DNA of 64,000 nucleotides from Aporrectodea caliginosa (lineage: Eukaryota; Annelida; Clitellata; Crassiclitellata; Lumbricidae): NCBI GenBank assembly GCA_020284085.1, contig JACEVL010000034.1, positions 467,001 through 531,000 of the forward strand, read 5' to 3'. The position numbers were made by a program, and so were the translations under genes. Numbering within the stretch: position 1 is the stretch's first letter; each line of letters opens with the position of its first letter. Positions 32,193 to 42,279 of this stretch are shown piece by piece. The notes beneath the pieces are model-generated. The model was given only the letters and a program-made list of their open reading frames with translations. It was not told where the DNA came from and did no database searches.

Positions 32193-34735
32193 GTAAGTTC
32201 GTGATTATTCATATTCATACGACGTCTTTTACGTCGAATCACGGTCTCTTTCCATACAGTTTAACAATTATAAGGAAACTGAATTAATAGAATAATTGGC
32301 CTGCATAAAGTAACACATGACTCAAAGCAAAGTGTAGCAAACAAGTGTAACCTCTATGTTTGTATTGATATTTATTAAGCTCCTCTCGCAGTGCACACCA
32401 ATCAGAGGCGCTCTCAGTGTGAAAGACCCAGAGAAATGAAAGTGGTTCTGAGACAACGGAAGGAGGCACCTGGAGTACCAGTCAACAGCGAAGAACGTGT
32501 CGATGGAAAGAGCTAATTCCATAGTGCAGGAACAATGATGACAAAGCTCGAGTTTTGGCCATAGCAGGCCTTCTTGCCCGCGGGACAAAGAGATCATGTC
32601 TCAACCACTAATGAGCGTAGTGGACGAAGAGAGGAGACTGAAGTCGGCAGGCGGATGAGGTCACGAAGATACTTGGGCGCTAAGCCGGTAAATTAAAGTA
32701 AGAACCTTAAGCTGAATTCGACCAGTAAGGGGGATCCAGTGAAGGCGATCAAACACGAAAGAGGAGATGTGGGATGAAATGGGAAATCAGACTATTAGTC
32801 TGGCCGCTGCTACTAGAACAGGGGAGAGGAAAGCGAACTTTTGGAAGGCCAACCAGGGGAGAGCTGCAGTAATCAATTCGGGAGCAAATGAAGGCATGGA
32901 TAATAGAGGTAAAGAGAGAGTTGGAAACAGCGTCGGATTGCTCTAAGTCGTCTCACGTGAAAGTAGGAAGCACGCGTAAGATTGGGAATGTTTTCGTAAA
33001 AGGGGAGCGTGCTGTCAAGGACTAGGCCTACGCCAAGGTCACGGACACTGGAGTAGAAGAGGACCTCGGATGCCACAGGAGATATCGTCGCGTTGCAGTA
33101 AGCCGTCTTGGTCTACCATGTCAAAGGCGGAAGAGACCTCGAAAAGAGCCAGCAGGTTAAGTTTATATCTTTCAACGGCGGAGTAATTGTCGGAAAGTAG
33201 GGAGAGAAGGACAGTTTCAGTGGAGTGATGAGCCCTGAAGCCTGATTGACTGGAAGGGAGAAGGTCAGGCTCTTCAAAATAAGGGAGAAGTTGCAGAAAA
33301 TCTATCTTAGAAGTCTTAGTCAAGAGTCTTAGAAGAAGGAGAGGTTTGAGAGTTTACAGACAAACGGTAATTTTGGCAGAGGTTAGGATTCAAGTTAGGT
33401 TTATTGAGGGTGGAAAAAGCAATGGCTCGTTTTATGAGGCAGGAAGATGCCCTTCAGACAGTAACCTATCGAATAAATACAGCAAAAACGGTACAATATC
33501 ATCAACAATGTCAGTAGTGATGAATGGAGGAAGAGGGTCCAATTCGCGGGACCTTAAATTCGAAGAAAGAAGCAGGCGGCGTAGGTCGGCTTCCAGGATC
33601 GGTCGAAATTCATCGAGGACGGAATTGGTCGAAGCGATGAAGGGTGGTGGTGAGTCAGCGGTAGAAGCATGACCCAACACCGTAGAGAAGTAAAGACTTC
33701 AGTCTGCTATTAAAGTAAAGAGAGCGACGACCATGAAAACCAAAAGTAGAGGGACAGAGCCCTTGCAAGTAAGCATAGACCCTGCCAGGTACTCATAGCC
33801 AAACCATAGCGGAGATCCTGTAGCAGATTCGCTGAGGAGGCAAGTGTAGCACTAGCCAATGCAGGATATCCCGCATGTAATCCGACATGTATGGCCAAAC
33901 TTGGAAAGTGGGAGATGTCTCATATGAGGCGCGCCGCCGACCGCAACGCTATCAGGCCAATAACCCGTGGGTAATAACCCGTCGGCCAATAAACCCAGGC
34001 CAATAACTCCCCGGACATTAATACCTAGGAAAATTAACCCCCAGTCAATAACCCTCTATAGCCAATAAACACCGTGGACAATAACCTGCGAGTCACAACC
34101 TCCGGCCCACAACCCCATGCATCTTCATATATGATGTACAATTGTACATAGACTATAGTATGCATGTTTGTATGTATGTACCTATGTAAAGTATGTATGT
34201 ATGAATGTATGTATTTACCTATGTATGTATGACATTATATAATTCAGTCTGTATTTACCTACTTATGTTATGTACCCATGTCTGTATGTACCAGAGTATG
34301 CATGTATGAACTAATATCTGTCGATATTTATGAACTTATGTATTTATGTATCAAGGTGTGCATGTGCCAATGCATGTATGTATATCTATGCACCTATTTG
34401 CACCTGTGTACATCACGTATGTATCACCTATGCACGTATATTTGTATCTATGTATGTATGTTAAAATGTATGCATTTATCTCTGAATGTTATGATCCTAT
34501 GTGGGTATGTATGTACTTATGTATGTATGTTTGTCCCTATGAAGATATGTATCTATGTATGATATGTACCTAAGTAACTATTAGATGTATGCATGTACCA
34601 TTGTACCTATGTACTGTATGTATGTATGTATTGTATGTACCTATATAGTATATATGTATGTACCTACAGTCCTACATGCTATATGCTTATGCATGTATGT
34701 ATCTGTGGGTGTATGTATGTATGTATGTATGTATG

Positions 34736-34796
<61 letters not shown>

Positions 34797-37700
34797 TGTA
34801 TGTATGTATGTATGTATGTATGTATGTATGTATACATGTATGCATACATGTATGTATGTATGTATGTATGTATGTATGTATGTATGTATGTATGTATGTA
34901 TGTATGTATGTATGTATAACCATAACCATCAATTTATTGCTCCAAACATTGACAAAGAAACATCTCGCTATACAAAGAACAAAGATCTTTTGGTCACAAA
35001 AGCGAACCCAGAAGGGACTAGAGTTCCGCTGCTTAGGGCCACTTATGTACATAGTCTGTTGCTGGATGGTTAACAGAGGTTATCTAGTACAGTGCTTTCA
35101 TAGAATAATTATCTAGTACATGTACAATTATTAACGTACTAGTACAAAGCATTAAACATTAAATTTTACCAGGGTTTTATGGCCGGCGTTATTGGAAGGG
35201 GGTTATTGAAAGGAGGTTACTGGCCGGCGAGTTATAACCATAGAACGAGAATTCGTGACTTGAGGCTTTAATATTCTTAAATATTCGTGAATATTAGGGC
35301 ATTTTTAATATTCATAAATATTCTTAAGTATTCGTTGATGACGTCACTGTTTCCGTTTCTTTACGAACTAATCTAAGACTAGGCCTACTAATTTAAGAAT
35401 ACGTGCAGTGGTTTTGTAACTGTTCTTGTTCTAATGCCTAGTTTTTGGCACTAAATATTGTGTACAAGTAATCCCGGATTTTGAAGAAATAAGATTGAAA
35501 GAAATTAAAAAACTTTAATATTCGTTGGCCAGTTTCAATATTCGTTAATATTCGTCAATTTCTACAACTCTTAATATTCTTAATATGCGCATACTCGTTC
35601 GATGGTTATAACCCCAGAACTGCCCACAACACCCGCTCCAAACACCCAATCCGCTCCAGTGGGAGACCTGCATAAAAAGAGCAACAGTATTCAAATCGAC
35701 TTAGGCCAAATAACAAAGGTTTACGTAAGAGAGCGAGAGATTACACGTACCTGGTAAAACTAGTAATAGCAGTAGTTGTACTCTGTTTCTGCGTGATTAG
35801 TCTATCATCAGGACTCATTTACCGGTTAGTGTAGAAGCGAAAAAATAAATTTCATAGATTGTGCATTGTGGCATTTTGCATAATTTTGCAGCCTGCGGAC
35901 AGAGCACGTTCAGCGGTCTGGCAGGTAACATCACTTCTCCGAACTATCCCTACTATTATGAAAACAGTCAGCACTGCGAATACGTCATTGAAGCTCCTTC
36001 GATGAGTACGATCAACTTCACTTTCAACGCATTCGATCTCGAACAGAGTTACGGCTGCTATTACGATTGGATAGAGGCAGGTTCAAACTCGACAACTCAG
36101 ATCACTTCTATAGCTTTCTGTAGATTCTAGCTTTCTTATATAACTAAATTCTTTTAGATTAATATTTTGTTGAAACCATGCAATACCTTTGACATGGCCA
36201 GATAATCACGAACTATGTATTTTGTATATAAAGATGTCAGAGATTTAAAAGTGCTGAATTGAAAATGCGATCGAAAACACATTTTCATTAAGTATGGTCA
36301 GAGTTGTTTCGCAAAGTAGGTTTTAAGTTATGAAACAATTATTGCTGTTAATATTAAAATGCTAATTAATAGAAGTTTTTGATATTCCACATCGACAGTT
36401 CACTTGTCAGAGCAACTCAATCAGCCAATCAGTCAGGTATTGTGGCTATGGCTACCGCGCGGTATTGAGCCTCAAGCCGTGCTCCCGTGTTCTCGTGAGC
36501 TTTTCTTCTGACGGATCTGTTACAGGCAGCGGATTCCTTGTGTCCTATGATATCGAGCCAATTAGTAAGTATGCATATTCAACCTGTCTCTGTTGCGCGT
36601 GTTTTGTCTCCGTATCTAGGTATGTACACACGCATGTATGTTTCGACTTATTCTTCTGTTTCTCTTTACTCATAATTATTATTAGACTTATGTCTCTCAC
36701 TTGCTTGATCAGAGCGTCCGATAAAATCTCACTTATGGCTACTGTTGGCGCTGTCACAGACGTTTTGGCAATATAAAGGGAGGAGAAACGAAGAAAGAAT
36801 TAAGGAGCACCGTAGATAGCGACTCGCTATTTTCTGTGCAGCAGCAATTGACAATCGCAATTTCAATCATCAACCTTCGTCTTCCTGTACATATGCAAAT
36901 CCTCGTTTGTCTGCTTTTCTTCTTTTACATTTAGTTTAAATTTTACTTAATAGCTGAATAATGAAAAATTATTGTTCCTCAGGTTGCCAAGGTGACTGCG
37001 CTCCGGTGGCCAACGGCGCCGGATACGACTGCCCCTGTGATGCCAATCAGACACCTTACACCCCTCCACCTTATGACCAGTGCCCCACCGGATGTTTAAC
37101 TTACTCAACCTATTGCGCATGCAGTTCAACTCCAGCCGACACATTCACAACTACCACTCCACCTTCCACCACAACAACTTTAAGTCCAGGTAATTAACTC
37201 GTGTGGAACTACACTTTCGAATTCGAATTGATGCAGAATAATTATAGCATCTGAATAGGTCAAACATCACCAAAGTTCTCGTGAAATAGCCCAACTCGGT
37301 TCTGAAGGGGTGACTCGATCGCATATTAACCAAATTGTTTGACTTGCAACGCTGTGTTTTCGGGTTTAAACGATAAACCTGTCTGTAAAATTTACAATTC
37401 TTGGTTGTGGTGATCGCAAGTTTGAAAATTCCGTAAAGCGCTACTGAAAAGCTGTGGTGAAGCTAACAAGCTTATTCATGCGCTCTTCGTCGGGTCAGAG
37501 GGGTCAAGTGAAGAGCAACGTCTGGTTGCCTATTACTTAGAGACCCATGTTTATTGTTTATAGTGGAAAACATCAGATATTGATAGTAAAATTTCACAGG
37601 TTTCCAGCGACTGCTATATTATTCATTCATTCATTCATTCCATTCCATGAATGAATTATAATTTACATGTGCAAAAACAGTTTCAAATAGAGCGCCTAGA

Positions 37701-40700
37701 GGCCTAATCTCCAAACCCTACAGATGGGAGAAGTACTGAATACAATGAATACGCATCTAATCGTAAACGTAATAGTAAACTCCAAATTTCTATAGCGCTA
37801 CTCTAAAGCTAAGCGCAGGGCACCAGCTTATTCACGAGCGCTGCGTCGTATCAGATGGGTTTGATTGATGTTCAGTGGCGATCGGAGTTTGATTGCCATA
37901 GAGATCAGAGAGAAGAGGCAGAGCGGTTCCTAAGGCGAGTTTCGTTAAAGACGAGGAAGCGTGGAAGGCGGAGGATCGGATGGATTATGGTGCATTCAAT
38001 TGCATATTGCATAGCCACTAGCATTCATTCTTGAACTGCGAGCTTTTCACATTAGAATAAGTTACAAAAACAACGCAAGATCAAATTTAGATGGAAATGC
38101 AACAAATAAAAGACTAACCGATTGGACTTTAAAAGATAAATATAAGCACGTCAAAATATATTAATAGTACTAGTAGAAGAGGAATAAAGAGAAAAAGCAG
38201 CGGTAATCGTAATCGTAAATTTATGTAGCGCCACTTCAAGAAATACTCCTCAGATGCGCTTCCGACCTGACAACACAAAACCACGATAGAAAAGAATGGT
38301 TTTCCAACGTCCGCGGAAAAGGCCAAACAGATCCAAGAAGCTCATTACGGAGGTTCCTAGGCAACCTATTCCAGACAGATAGACCGACCAATGCAAAGCT
38401 TTTATGAAGTAGGCTACCGTGGCAAGTTCGAGCCATAGGGACAACCAGGTCGATTTGCGTGTCCTTCGTACGGTCTGGTATAGATAAGTAGATAACACCT
38501 GCACACAAAGCTCCCTAAGATAGACTATCTTGGCCTGCAAGGCAATTGCGCATAGACATTAGGATCTAAAACTCAATGCGTTTTTGCATAGGCAGCCTAG
38601 GTTCCACCCGTATAAAGCTATAGATATATATATATATACCCAAACTTTAGCATGCCTCCTATCAGGCGAGTGTTAGTAGTCGCAGTAGTAGTAGAAGAAG
38701 TAGTAGTAGTAGAAGTTGTTGTTGCTGCTGCTGCTGTATTAGTAGTGATTAAAGTAGTTGTTCCTGTACTCTGTTTCTGCGTGATTATTCTATCATCAGG
38801 ACTTATTTCCGGTTAGTAGAAGGGATAAAATATATTTCATAGATTGTGTATTCTGTCATGTTGCATAATTTATTAATTTTGCAGCCTGCGGACAGAGCAC
38901 GTTCAGCGGTCTGAGAGGTAATATCACTTCTCCGAACTATCCCTTATCTTATGGAAACAATCAGCACTGCAACTACATCATCGAAGTCCCTTTGATGAGT
39001 ACGATCAACTTCACTTTCGACTCAATCAACCTCGAATACACTTCTACCTGCTACTGGGATTGGATAGAGGCAGGTTCAAACTCGCCTCTTCAGAACATTG
39101 CTGTAGCTTGCAAAGACTCTAGCTATTCTAAATTATTTGAGATTATATTACATATAGATTCGAGATATCCAGGTAATCATAAGGATTAAATTATTTAAAG
39201 AGATTGATATTTTACTGAACCCATGCTTAGTTCATTGGCGTAGATATCCAGGTATATGTATTGGACATATTGCATTATTTTGCAGCCTGCGGACAGTTAA
39301 GCACGTTCAGCGGTCAGAGAAAACACATTTATATTAGGTAAGATCATTTCCGTAAATCCCTACTATTATGGAAACAATCAGCACTGCAAGTTCACGTCAA
39401 TCGAATCTCCTATGGTTATCGGCTGAGCCTACATTCAACTTCACTTTCGACTCAATCAACCTCGAATACACTTCTACCTGCTACTGGGATTGGATAGAGG
39501 CAGGTTCAAACTCGCCAATTCAGAACATTGCTGTAGCTTGCAAAGACTCTAGCTTTCTTATATTACTAAATTATTTTAGATTTATATTTTACTGAAACCA
39601 CATAATTATTTCGAGATATGTTATAATCACGGTTTCACTTATTTGAAACCCAGTACAGATGTAAGAGAATTTAAAGAGCTGAATCAAGATGTTTTATATT
39701 ATCTGTGAAAACACATTTAAGTAGATCAAGAAGATCTTAAGTTATGAAACAATTATTGCTATTAATGTTAAAATGAGAATATATAACAGTTTTGGATATT
39801 CTACATCAACAGTTCACTTGTGAGAGCAACTCAACAGCCGAACAGTCAGGTATTGTGGCTTTGGCAATCGTGCGGTATTGAGCCTCAAGCCGTGCTCCCG
39901 TGTTCTCGTGAGCTTTTCTTCTGACGGATCTGTTACATACAGCGGATTCCTTGTGTCCTATGATATCGAGCCAATTAGTAAGTATACACATTCATCCTGT
40001 CTCTGTTGCGCATGTTTTGTCTCTGTATGGTATGTACATACGCATACATGTTTTGACATGTCTTCTGTTTCTGTTTACTCATAATTATTATTAGGTTTAT
40101 GTCTCTCACTTGCTTGTTCAGAGCGTCAATAACGGACATCGGCCTTGCCAAGCTATTTGAAAGGTCCTTGCCATTAAAAAATATATATATAGGCTGTTGG
40201 CTCTATTCCTAATGCCTAATAGGCATAAACCTAGTTAAGAGCGCGTGTTTGCCCTCTTGCGCAGAACATCTCTACAGTGCGATTTCATGAGGACCAGTTT
40301 TCTTATATAAAAAATAGTTAAAGTCTCACTCACAGCTGCTGTTGGCGCTGTCACAGACGTTTTGGCAATGTAAAGGGAGGAAAATCGAAGAAAGAATTAA
40401 GGAGCACCGTAACCTAGATAGCGCCTCGCTATTTTCTGTGCTGCAGCAACTGACAATCGCAATTTCAATCAACAACCTTCGTATTCCTGTACTTATGCAA
40501 ATCCTAGTTTGTCGGCTTTTCTGCTTTAACATTTAGTTTAAATTTACTTAATATCTGTACAATGAATAATTATTGTTCCTCAGCATGCCAAGGTGACTGC
40601 GCTCCGGTGGCCAACGACGCTGGATACAACTGCGCCTGTGATGCCAATCAGACTCAATACATCGCTCCACCTTACAACCAGTGCCCCGACAGCAGCTGTT

Positions 40701-42090
40701 TGGATGCCTCAACCTACTGCGCATGCAGTCAAACCCCAACCAACACCAACACTTCGCAACAAACGACATCCTTCGAATGGTACAATCCAGAGTCTTCCAC
40801 CATGCCATACAATAATTCTAACTTCGTCAGCTGTTACGAGTGTTGGTATTCAGGAAATTCCTTTGACACGGACAACATGTCATCTTGCACCCCGGAATTC
40901 AATTCTCGCGAAGGAAGGGTCTGCCGTGGAGTAGCATGTCAGACATACTCCTATAGTTATCCAAGTAAGCAGTTTATCTCTATCAACCGTACTACGTTTC
41001 AAGGCTTATACATAAACAGATATAACAATTTTTTTAGACTTCTTAGTACAGTATCAGAAGAAGATAAGCCTGAAATTCTTTGAAGGCCTCAGTAACTTAA
41101 TTTTAACTAAAAAATTTCCGATATCAAACAACAAAGGCTACGTTTAAACCAAGTAATTGAGATCATCGTCAGCCATAGGCCTACACATATTTTAATAGTT
41201 TAGCAGACAAGTGTGTTGACATGTAAATACTGATGTTTTGTTTGTTGTCAGGTTATGCCTACGCATACGTCTCTCAGCAATGTGTTGATCCTTATTATTA
41301 CGAGGAAAGTCTCAGAAACTGTCAGAACCAGAGCCAAGTGTATGGCACCAATTACTTCTTTGAGGGAGACAAGTGCTGCAGTTCCTACAGAGACTCGTAC
41401 ACTGAGGTGAAATCCTGTTTCTGTGCATCTGATTACTGCAACAATTACATCCTTCAACCATCCCAGTCTAACGACACTACAACCTCATCAAGTGCGAGTA
41501 ACCCAACAAACGGAACAAGCACTCCTCCGCTGGTTACAGGGAATGCTGGGAACAGCTCCGGAAACATTTCCCAATCAACTACAAGAACGCCATCCAATGG
41601 AACAACAACAACTCCTCGACCCGTTACAATGAATGCTGGAAACACTTCTCAATCGACTACAAGAGCACCATCTAATGGAACAACAACTCCTCGGCCCGCT
41701 ACACTGAACGCTGGAAACACTACTCAATCAACTACAAGAATGCCATCTAATGGAACAGCAACAACTCCTCGGCCCGCTACACTGAATGCTGGAAACACTA
41801 CTCAATCAACTACAAGACTGCCATCTAACGGAACAGCAACAACTCCTCGGCCCGTTACAATGATTGCTGGAAACACTACTCAATCGACTACAAGAATGGC
41901 ATCTAACGGAACAGCAACAACTCCTCGGCCCGCTACACTGAATGCTGGAAACACTACTCAATCAACTACAAGAGCGCCATCTAATGGAACAACTCCTCGG
42001 CCCGCTACACTGAATGCTGGAAACACTACTCAATCAACTACAAGAATGCCATCTAACGGAACAACAACAACTCCTCGGCCCGTTCAATAA
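32105..42090 (+). CDS. Secreted CUB / cysteine-rich / Ly6-uPAR (LU) / mucin-like protein, multi-exon
   Basis: Proposed exons: 32105-32192, 35892-36080, 36433-36564, 36983-37189, 38885-39073, 39846-39977, 40584-40964, 41252-42090. All introns are GT-AG and every internal exon is class 1-1 (189, 132, 207, 189, 132 and 381 bases), so the frame is kept throughout. The product, about 720 residues, would be: signal peptide, CUB, 8-Cys module with Thr-rich linker, second CUB, second 8-Cys module, LU (three-finger) domain, and seven mucin repeats rich in N-glycosylation sequons. No transmembrane or GPI signal was seen, so it is probably secreted. CUB and LU domains usually mediate extracellular binding; the ligand is unknown. 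It could instead be two genes if the second cassette has its own unseen first exon. Confidence 0.65.
32340..33680 (-). mobile_element. CR1/L2-like LINE in intron 1, first gene
   Basis: Minus-strand pieces read DEFRPILEADLRRLLLSS and LDPLPPFITTDIVDDIVPF (upstream of RT), LLPSSQSGFRAHHSTETVLL with SSAFDMVDQD (RT block with the catalytic Asp), VRDLGVGLVLDSTLPF, and near 32500 a C-terminal relic. Frames are broken. About 400 bp between 33057 and 33058 that exist in the paralogue's copy, including the RT Asp-Asp motif, are deleted here. The same LINE sits in intron 1 of the paralogue. Confidence 0.8.
33690..33900 (-). pseudogene. Second LINE fragment in intron 1
   Basis: Minus-strand reading near 33895-33840 gives SDYMRDILHWL, then ICYRISAMVW, close to the VSDYMRDVLHWLPLPQRISF segment of the LINE at 30881-31612. 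Frame breaks are present. Confidence 0.6.
33955..34110. repeat. Degenerate ggccaataacccc tandem repeat, with inverted partner at 35165-35240
   Basis: About nine degenerate units of ggccaataaccc type. Near 35165-35240 the complementary form (ggttattggaag, gggttattgaaagg, ggttactggccgg) appears. The two may be inverted ends of one element that surrounds the microsatellite at 34140-34917. Confidence 0.5.
34140..34917. repeat. ATGT microsatellite
   Basis: Imperfect (gtatgtat)n from 34140, nearly perfect at 34700-34917. Open frames of Met-Tyr-Val-Cys repeats on plus and Ile-His-Thr-Tyr on minus are artefacts of the repeat. Confidence 0.95.
35239..35604. mobile_element. AT-rich MITE, 366 bp, with 8-bp target duplication
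   Basis: Ends catagaacgag and, reverse-complemented, catcgaacgag. They are flanked by gttataac at 35231-35238 and 35605-35612. Both sides carry arrays of aatattcgt and aatattctt. An 8-bp duplication suits a hAT-type element. Non-coding. Confidence 0.7.
35613..35735 (-). pseudogene. LINE fragment upstream of the first CUB exon
   Basis: Minus-strand reading gives FEYCCSFYAGLPLERIGCLE, matching the LDYCSSLYIGLPQSRIGRLE block of the LINE at 30881-31612. Short and frameshifted. Confidence 0.6.
35770..35860 (+). repeat. Conserved block before CUB exons (copy 1 of 3)
   Basis: tactctgtttctgcgtgat, tctatcatcaggact and agcg..aaataaatttcata are shared with 38765-38850 and 63481-63568, each just upstream of a CUB exon (the third is cut off). 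The block is therefore part of the unit duplicated with the CUB exons. Confidence 0.8.
35892..36564 (+). CDS. Exons 2 and 3: first CUB domain
   Basis: Exon 2 (35892-36080) follows ttttgcag and encodes CGQSTFSGLAGNITSPNYP, HCEYVIEAP, INFTFNAFDLE and CYYDWIEA, i.e. CUB strands with Cys1, Cys2 and Cys3. It ends at gaggcag|gttcaa. Exon 3 (36433-36564) gives VRYCGYGYRAV, SRVLVSFSSDGS and GSGFLVSYDIEPI, the second CUB half with Cys4, and ends at atta|gtaagt. The exon 3 start was chosen for phase and because the second copy has an indel just upstream. An acceptor at 36398 is the alternative. The loop between WIEA and RYCG is shorter than usual. Confidence 0.75.
36983..37189 (+). CDS. Exon 4: 8-cysteine module and Thr-rich linker
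   Basis: Encodes CQGDCAPVANGAGYDCPC, then QCPTGCLTYSTYCACS: eight cysteines in four close pairs (CxxxC or CxC). A Thr/Pro linker (TTTTPPSTTTTLSPG) with probable O-glycosylation follows. The acceptor is cctcag and the donor ccag|gtaatt. I do not recognise the cysteine module as a named family. A second copy is at 40584. It was deduced from spacing and in-frame phase. Confidence 0.7.
37590..38010. repeat. Intronic dispersed repeat with empty site of the 61961 insertion
   Basis: The stretch with tcacaggtttccagcgactg, gagcgcctagaggcctaat and acgcatctaatcgtaaacg matches 61865-61960 plus 63073-63130, where the foldback element is inserted. Part of the rest (gtttcgttaaagacgaggaa, gcgtggaagg) resembles 52120-52180. 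Confidence 0.7.
38230..38540 (-). pseudogene. LINE ORF2 C-terminal relic in intron
   Basis: Minus-strand residues ARTCHGSLLHKSFALVGLSV with WNRLPRNLRNELL match the C-terminal pattern of CR1-like ORF2 (FSxxGPxxWNxLPxxLR). Two overlapping frames show a frameshift. Confidence 0.55.
38668..38850. repeat. AGT trinucleotide tract plus conserved block before second CUB exon
   Basis: gtagtagtag tracts are followed by ttgttgttgctgctgctgct and the conserved tactctgtttctgcgtgat block. The same order occurs at 63130-63568 with a much longer AGT array, and in shorter form before 35892. Confidence 0.85.
38885..39073 (+). CDS. Exon 5: second CUB domain, first half
   Basis: Follows ttttgcag. Encodes CGQSTFSGLRGNITSPNYP, HCNYIIEVP, INFTFDSINLE and CYWDWIEA, about 75% identical to exon 2. 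Length 189, class 1-1, donor gaggcag|gttcaa conserved. It would join the second half at 39846. Confidence 0.75.
39286..39503 (+). pseudogene. Decayed third CUB half-exon
   Basis: It retains the acceptor ttttgcag|cc, the start CGQLSTFSG and the end CYWDWIEA with the same donor. About 30 bases in the middle are replaced by sequence resembling the neighbouring intron (gaaaacacattta, also at 39708). The length, 218, is not a multiple of three and there is an in-frame stop soon after CGQLSTFSG. If spliced in, it would truncate the protein. Confidence 0.75.
39846..39977 (+). CDS. Exon 6: second CUB domain, second half
   Basis: Encodes VRYCGFGNRAVLSLKPCS and SDGSVTYSGFLVSYDIEPI, nearly identical to exon 3. 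It is 132 bases, class 1-1, acceptor gaacag|tcagg, donor atta|gtaagt. Bases upstream differ by one from the first copy, which supports placing the exon start here and not at the more distant AG. Confidence 0.75.
40584..40964 (+). CDS. Exon 7: 8-cysteine module and first half of LU domain
   Basis: The first 50 residues (CQGDCAPVANDAGYNCAC ... YCAC) copy exon 4. Where exon 4 goes into its Thr-rich end, this exon has TPTNTNTSQQTTSFEW and then continues with CYECWYSGNSFDTDNM and CTPEF, CRGVAC: the CxxC start of a Ly6/uPAR domain. It is 381 bases, class 1-1, donor ccaa|gtaagc. The exon 4 cassette seems to have been copied in front of an LU exon, or exon 4 is the truncated copy. Confidence 0.75.
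41252..42090 (+). CDS. Exon 8: second half of LU domain and mucin repeats
   Basis: Begins after tttgttgtcag and completes the LU domain: CVDPYYYEESLRNCQ, DKCCSSYRDSYTEVKSC and FCASDYCN, the CC ... C-x-C ... D-x-CN end of Ly6/uPAR folds. A Ser/Thr tail follows, with seven repeats of 24-26 residues of the type TQSTTRMPSNGTATTPRP plus ATLNAGNT, each with two N-glycosylation sequons (NGT, NTT/NTS). The stop at 42088-42090 arises from a one-base loss in the eighth repeat. Repeat sequence goes on in the next frame to 42206. Confidence 0.75.
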
Positions 42091-42270
42091 ATGCTGGAAA
42101 CTTCTCTCAAACAACTACGACTAAGCGATCCACTGAAACAACCACTCTTCGACCCGTTACAATGAATGCTGGTAATAGTTCCTTGTCTTATCCATCAGCT
42201 CCATAACAGTCAACGAAAAACAGCCAAATTCTATCGTTCCCTACTTCACCCGGCTCCGCAATTGAAATAG

Positions 42271-42277
42271 CAATAAA
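42271..42277 (+). promoter_or_regulatory. Candidate polyadenylation signal (aataaag)
   Basis: AATAAA at about 42271, some 180 bases after the stop of exon 8 and downstream of the out-of-frame repeat end. It is the first AATAAA after the gene and is plausible but not proven. Confidence 0.4.
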
Positions 42278-42279
42278 GT

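Noticed and set aside
34585..35116. Met-Tyr-Val-Cys frames over the ATGT array
   Set aside because: Microsatellite by-products without start context, splice sites or homologous domain.
35892..36129. CUB exon 2 read through to a stop as a short single-exon gene
   Set aside because: The conserved donor gaggcag|gttcaa, shared by three copies, and the matching second CUB half downstream show that it is an exon.
39286..39503. Third CUB half as a working exon
   Set aside because: Its length breaks the frame and it contains a stop, although the splice sites remain.
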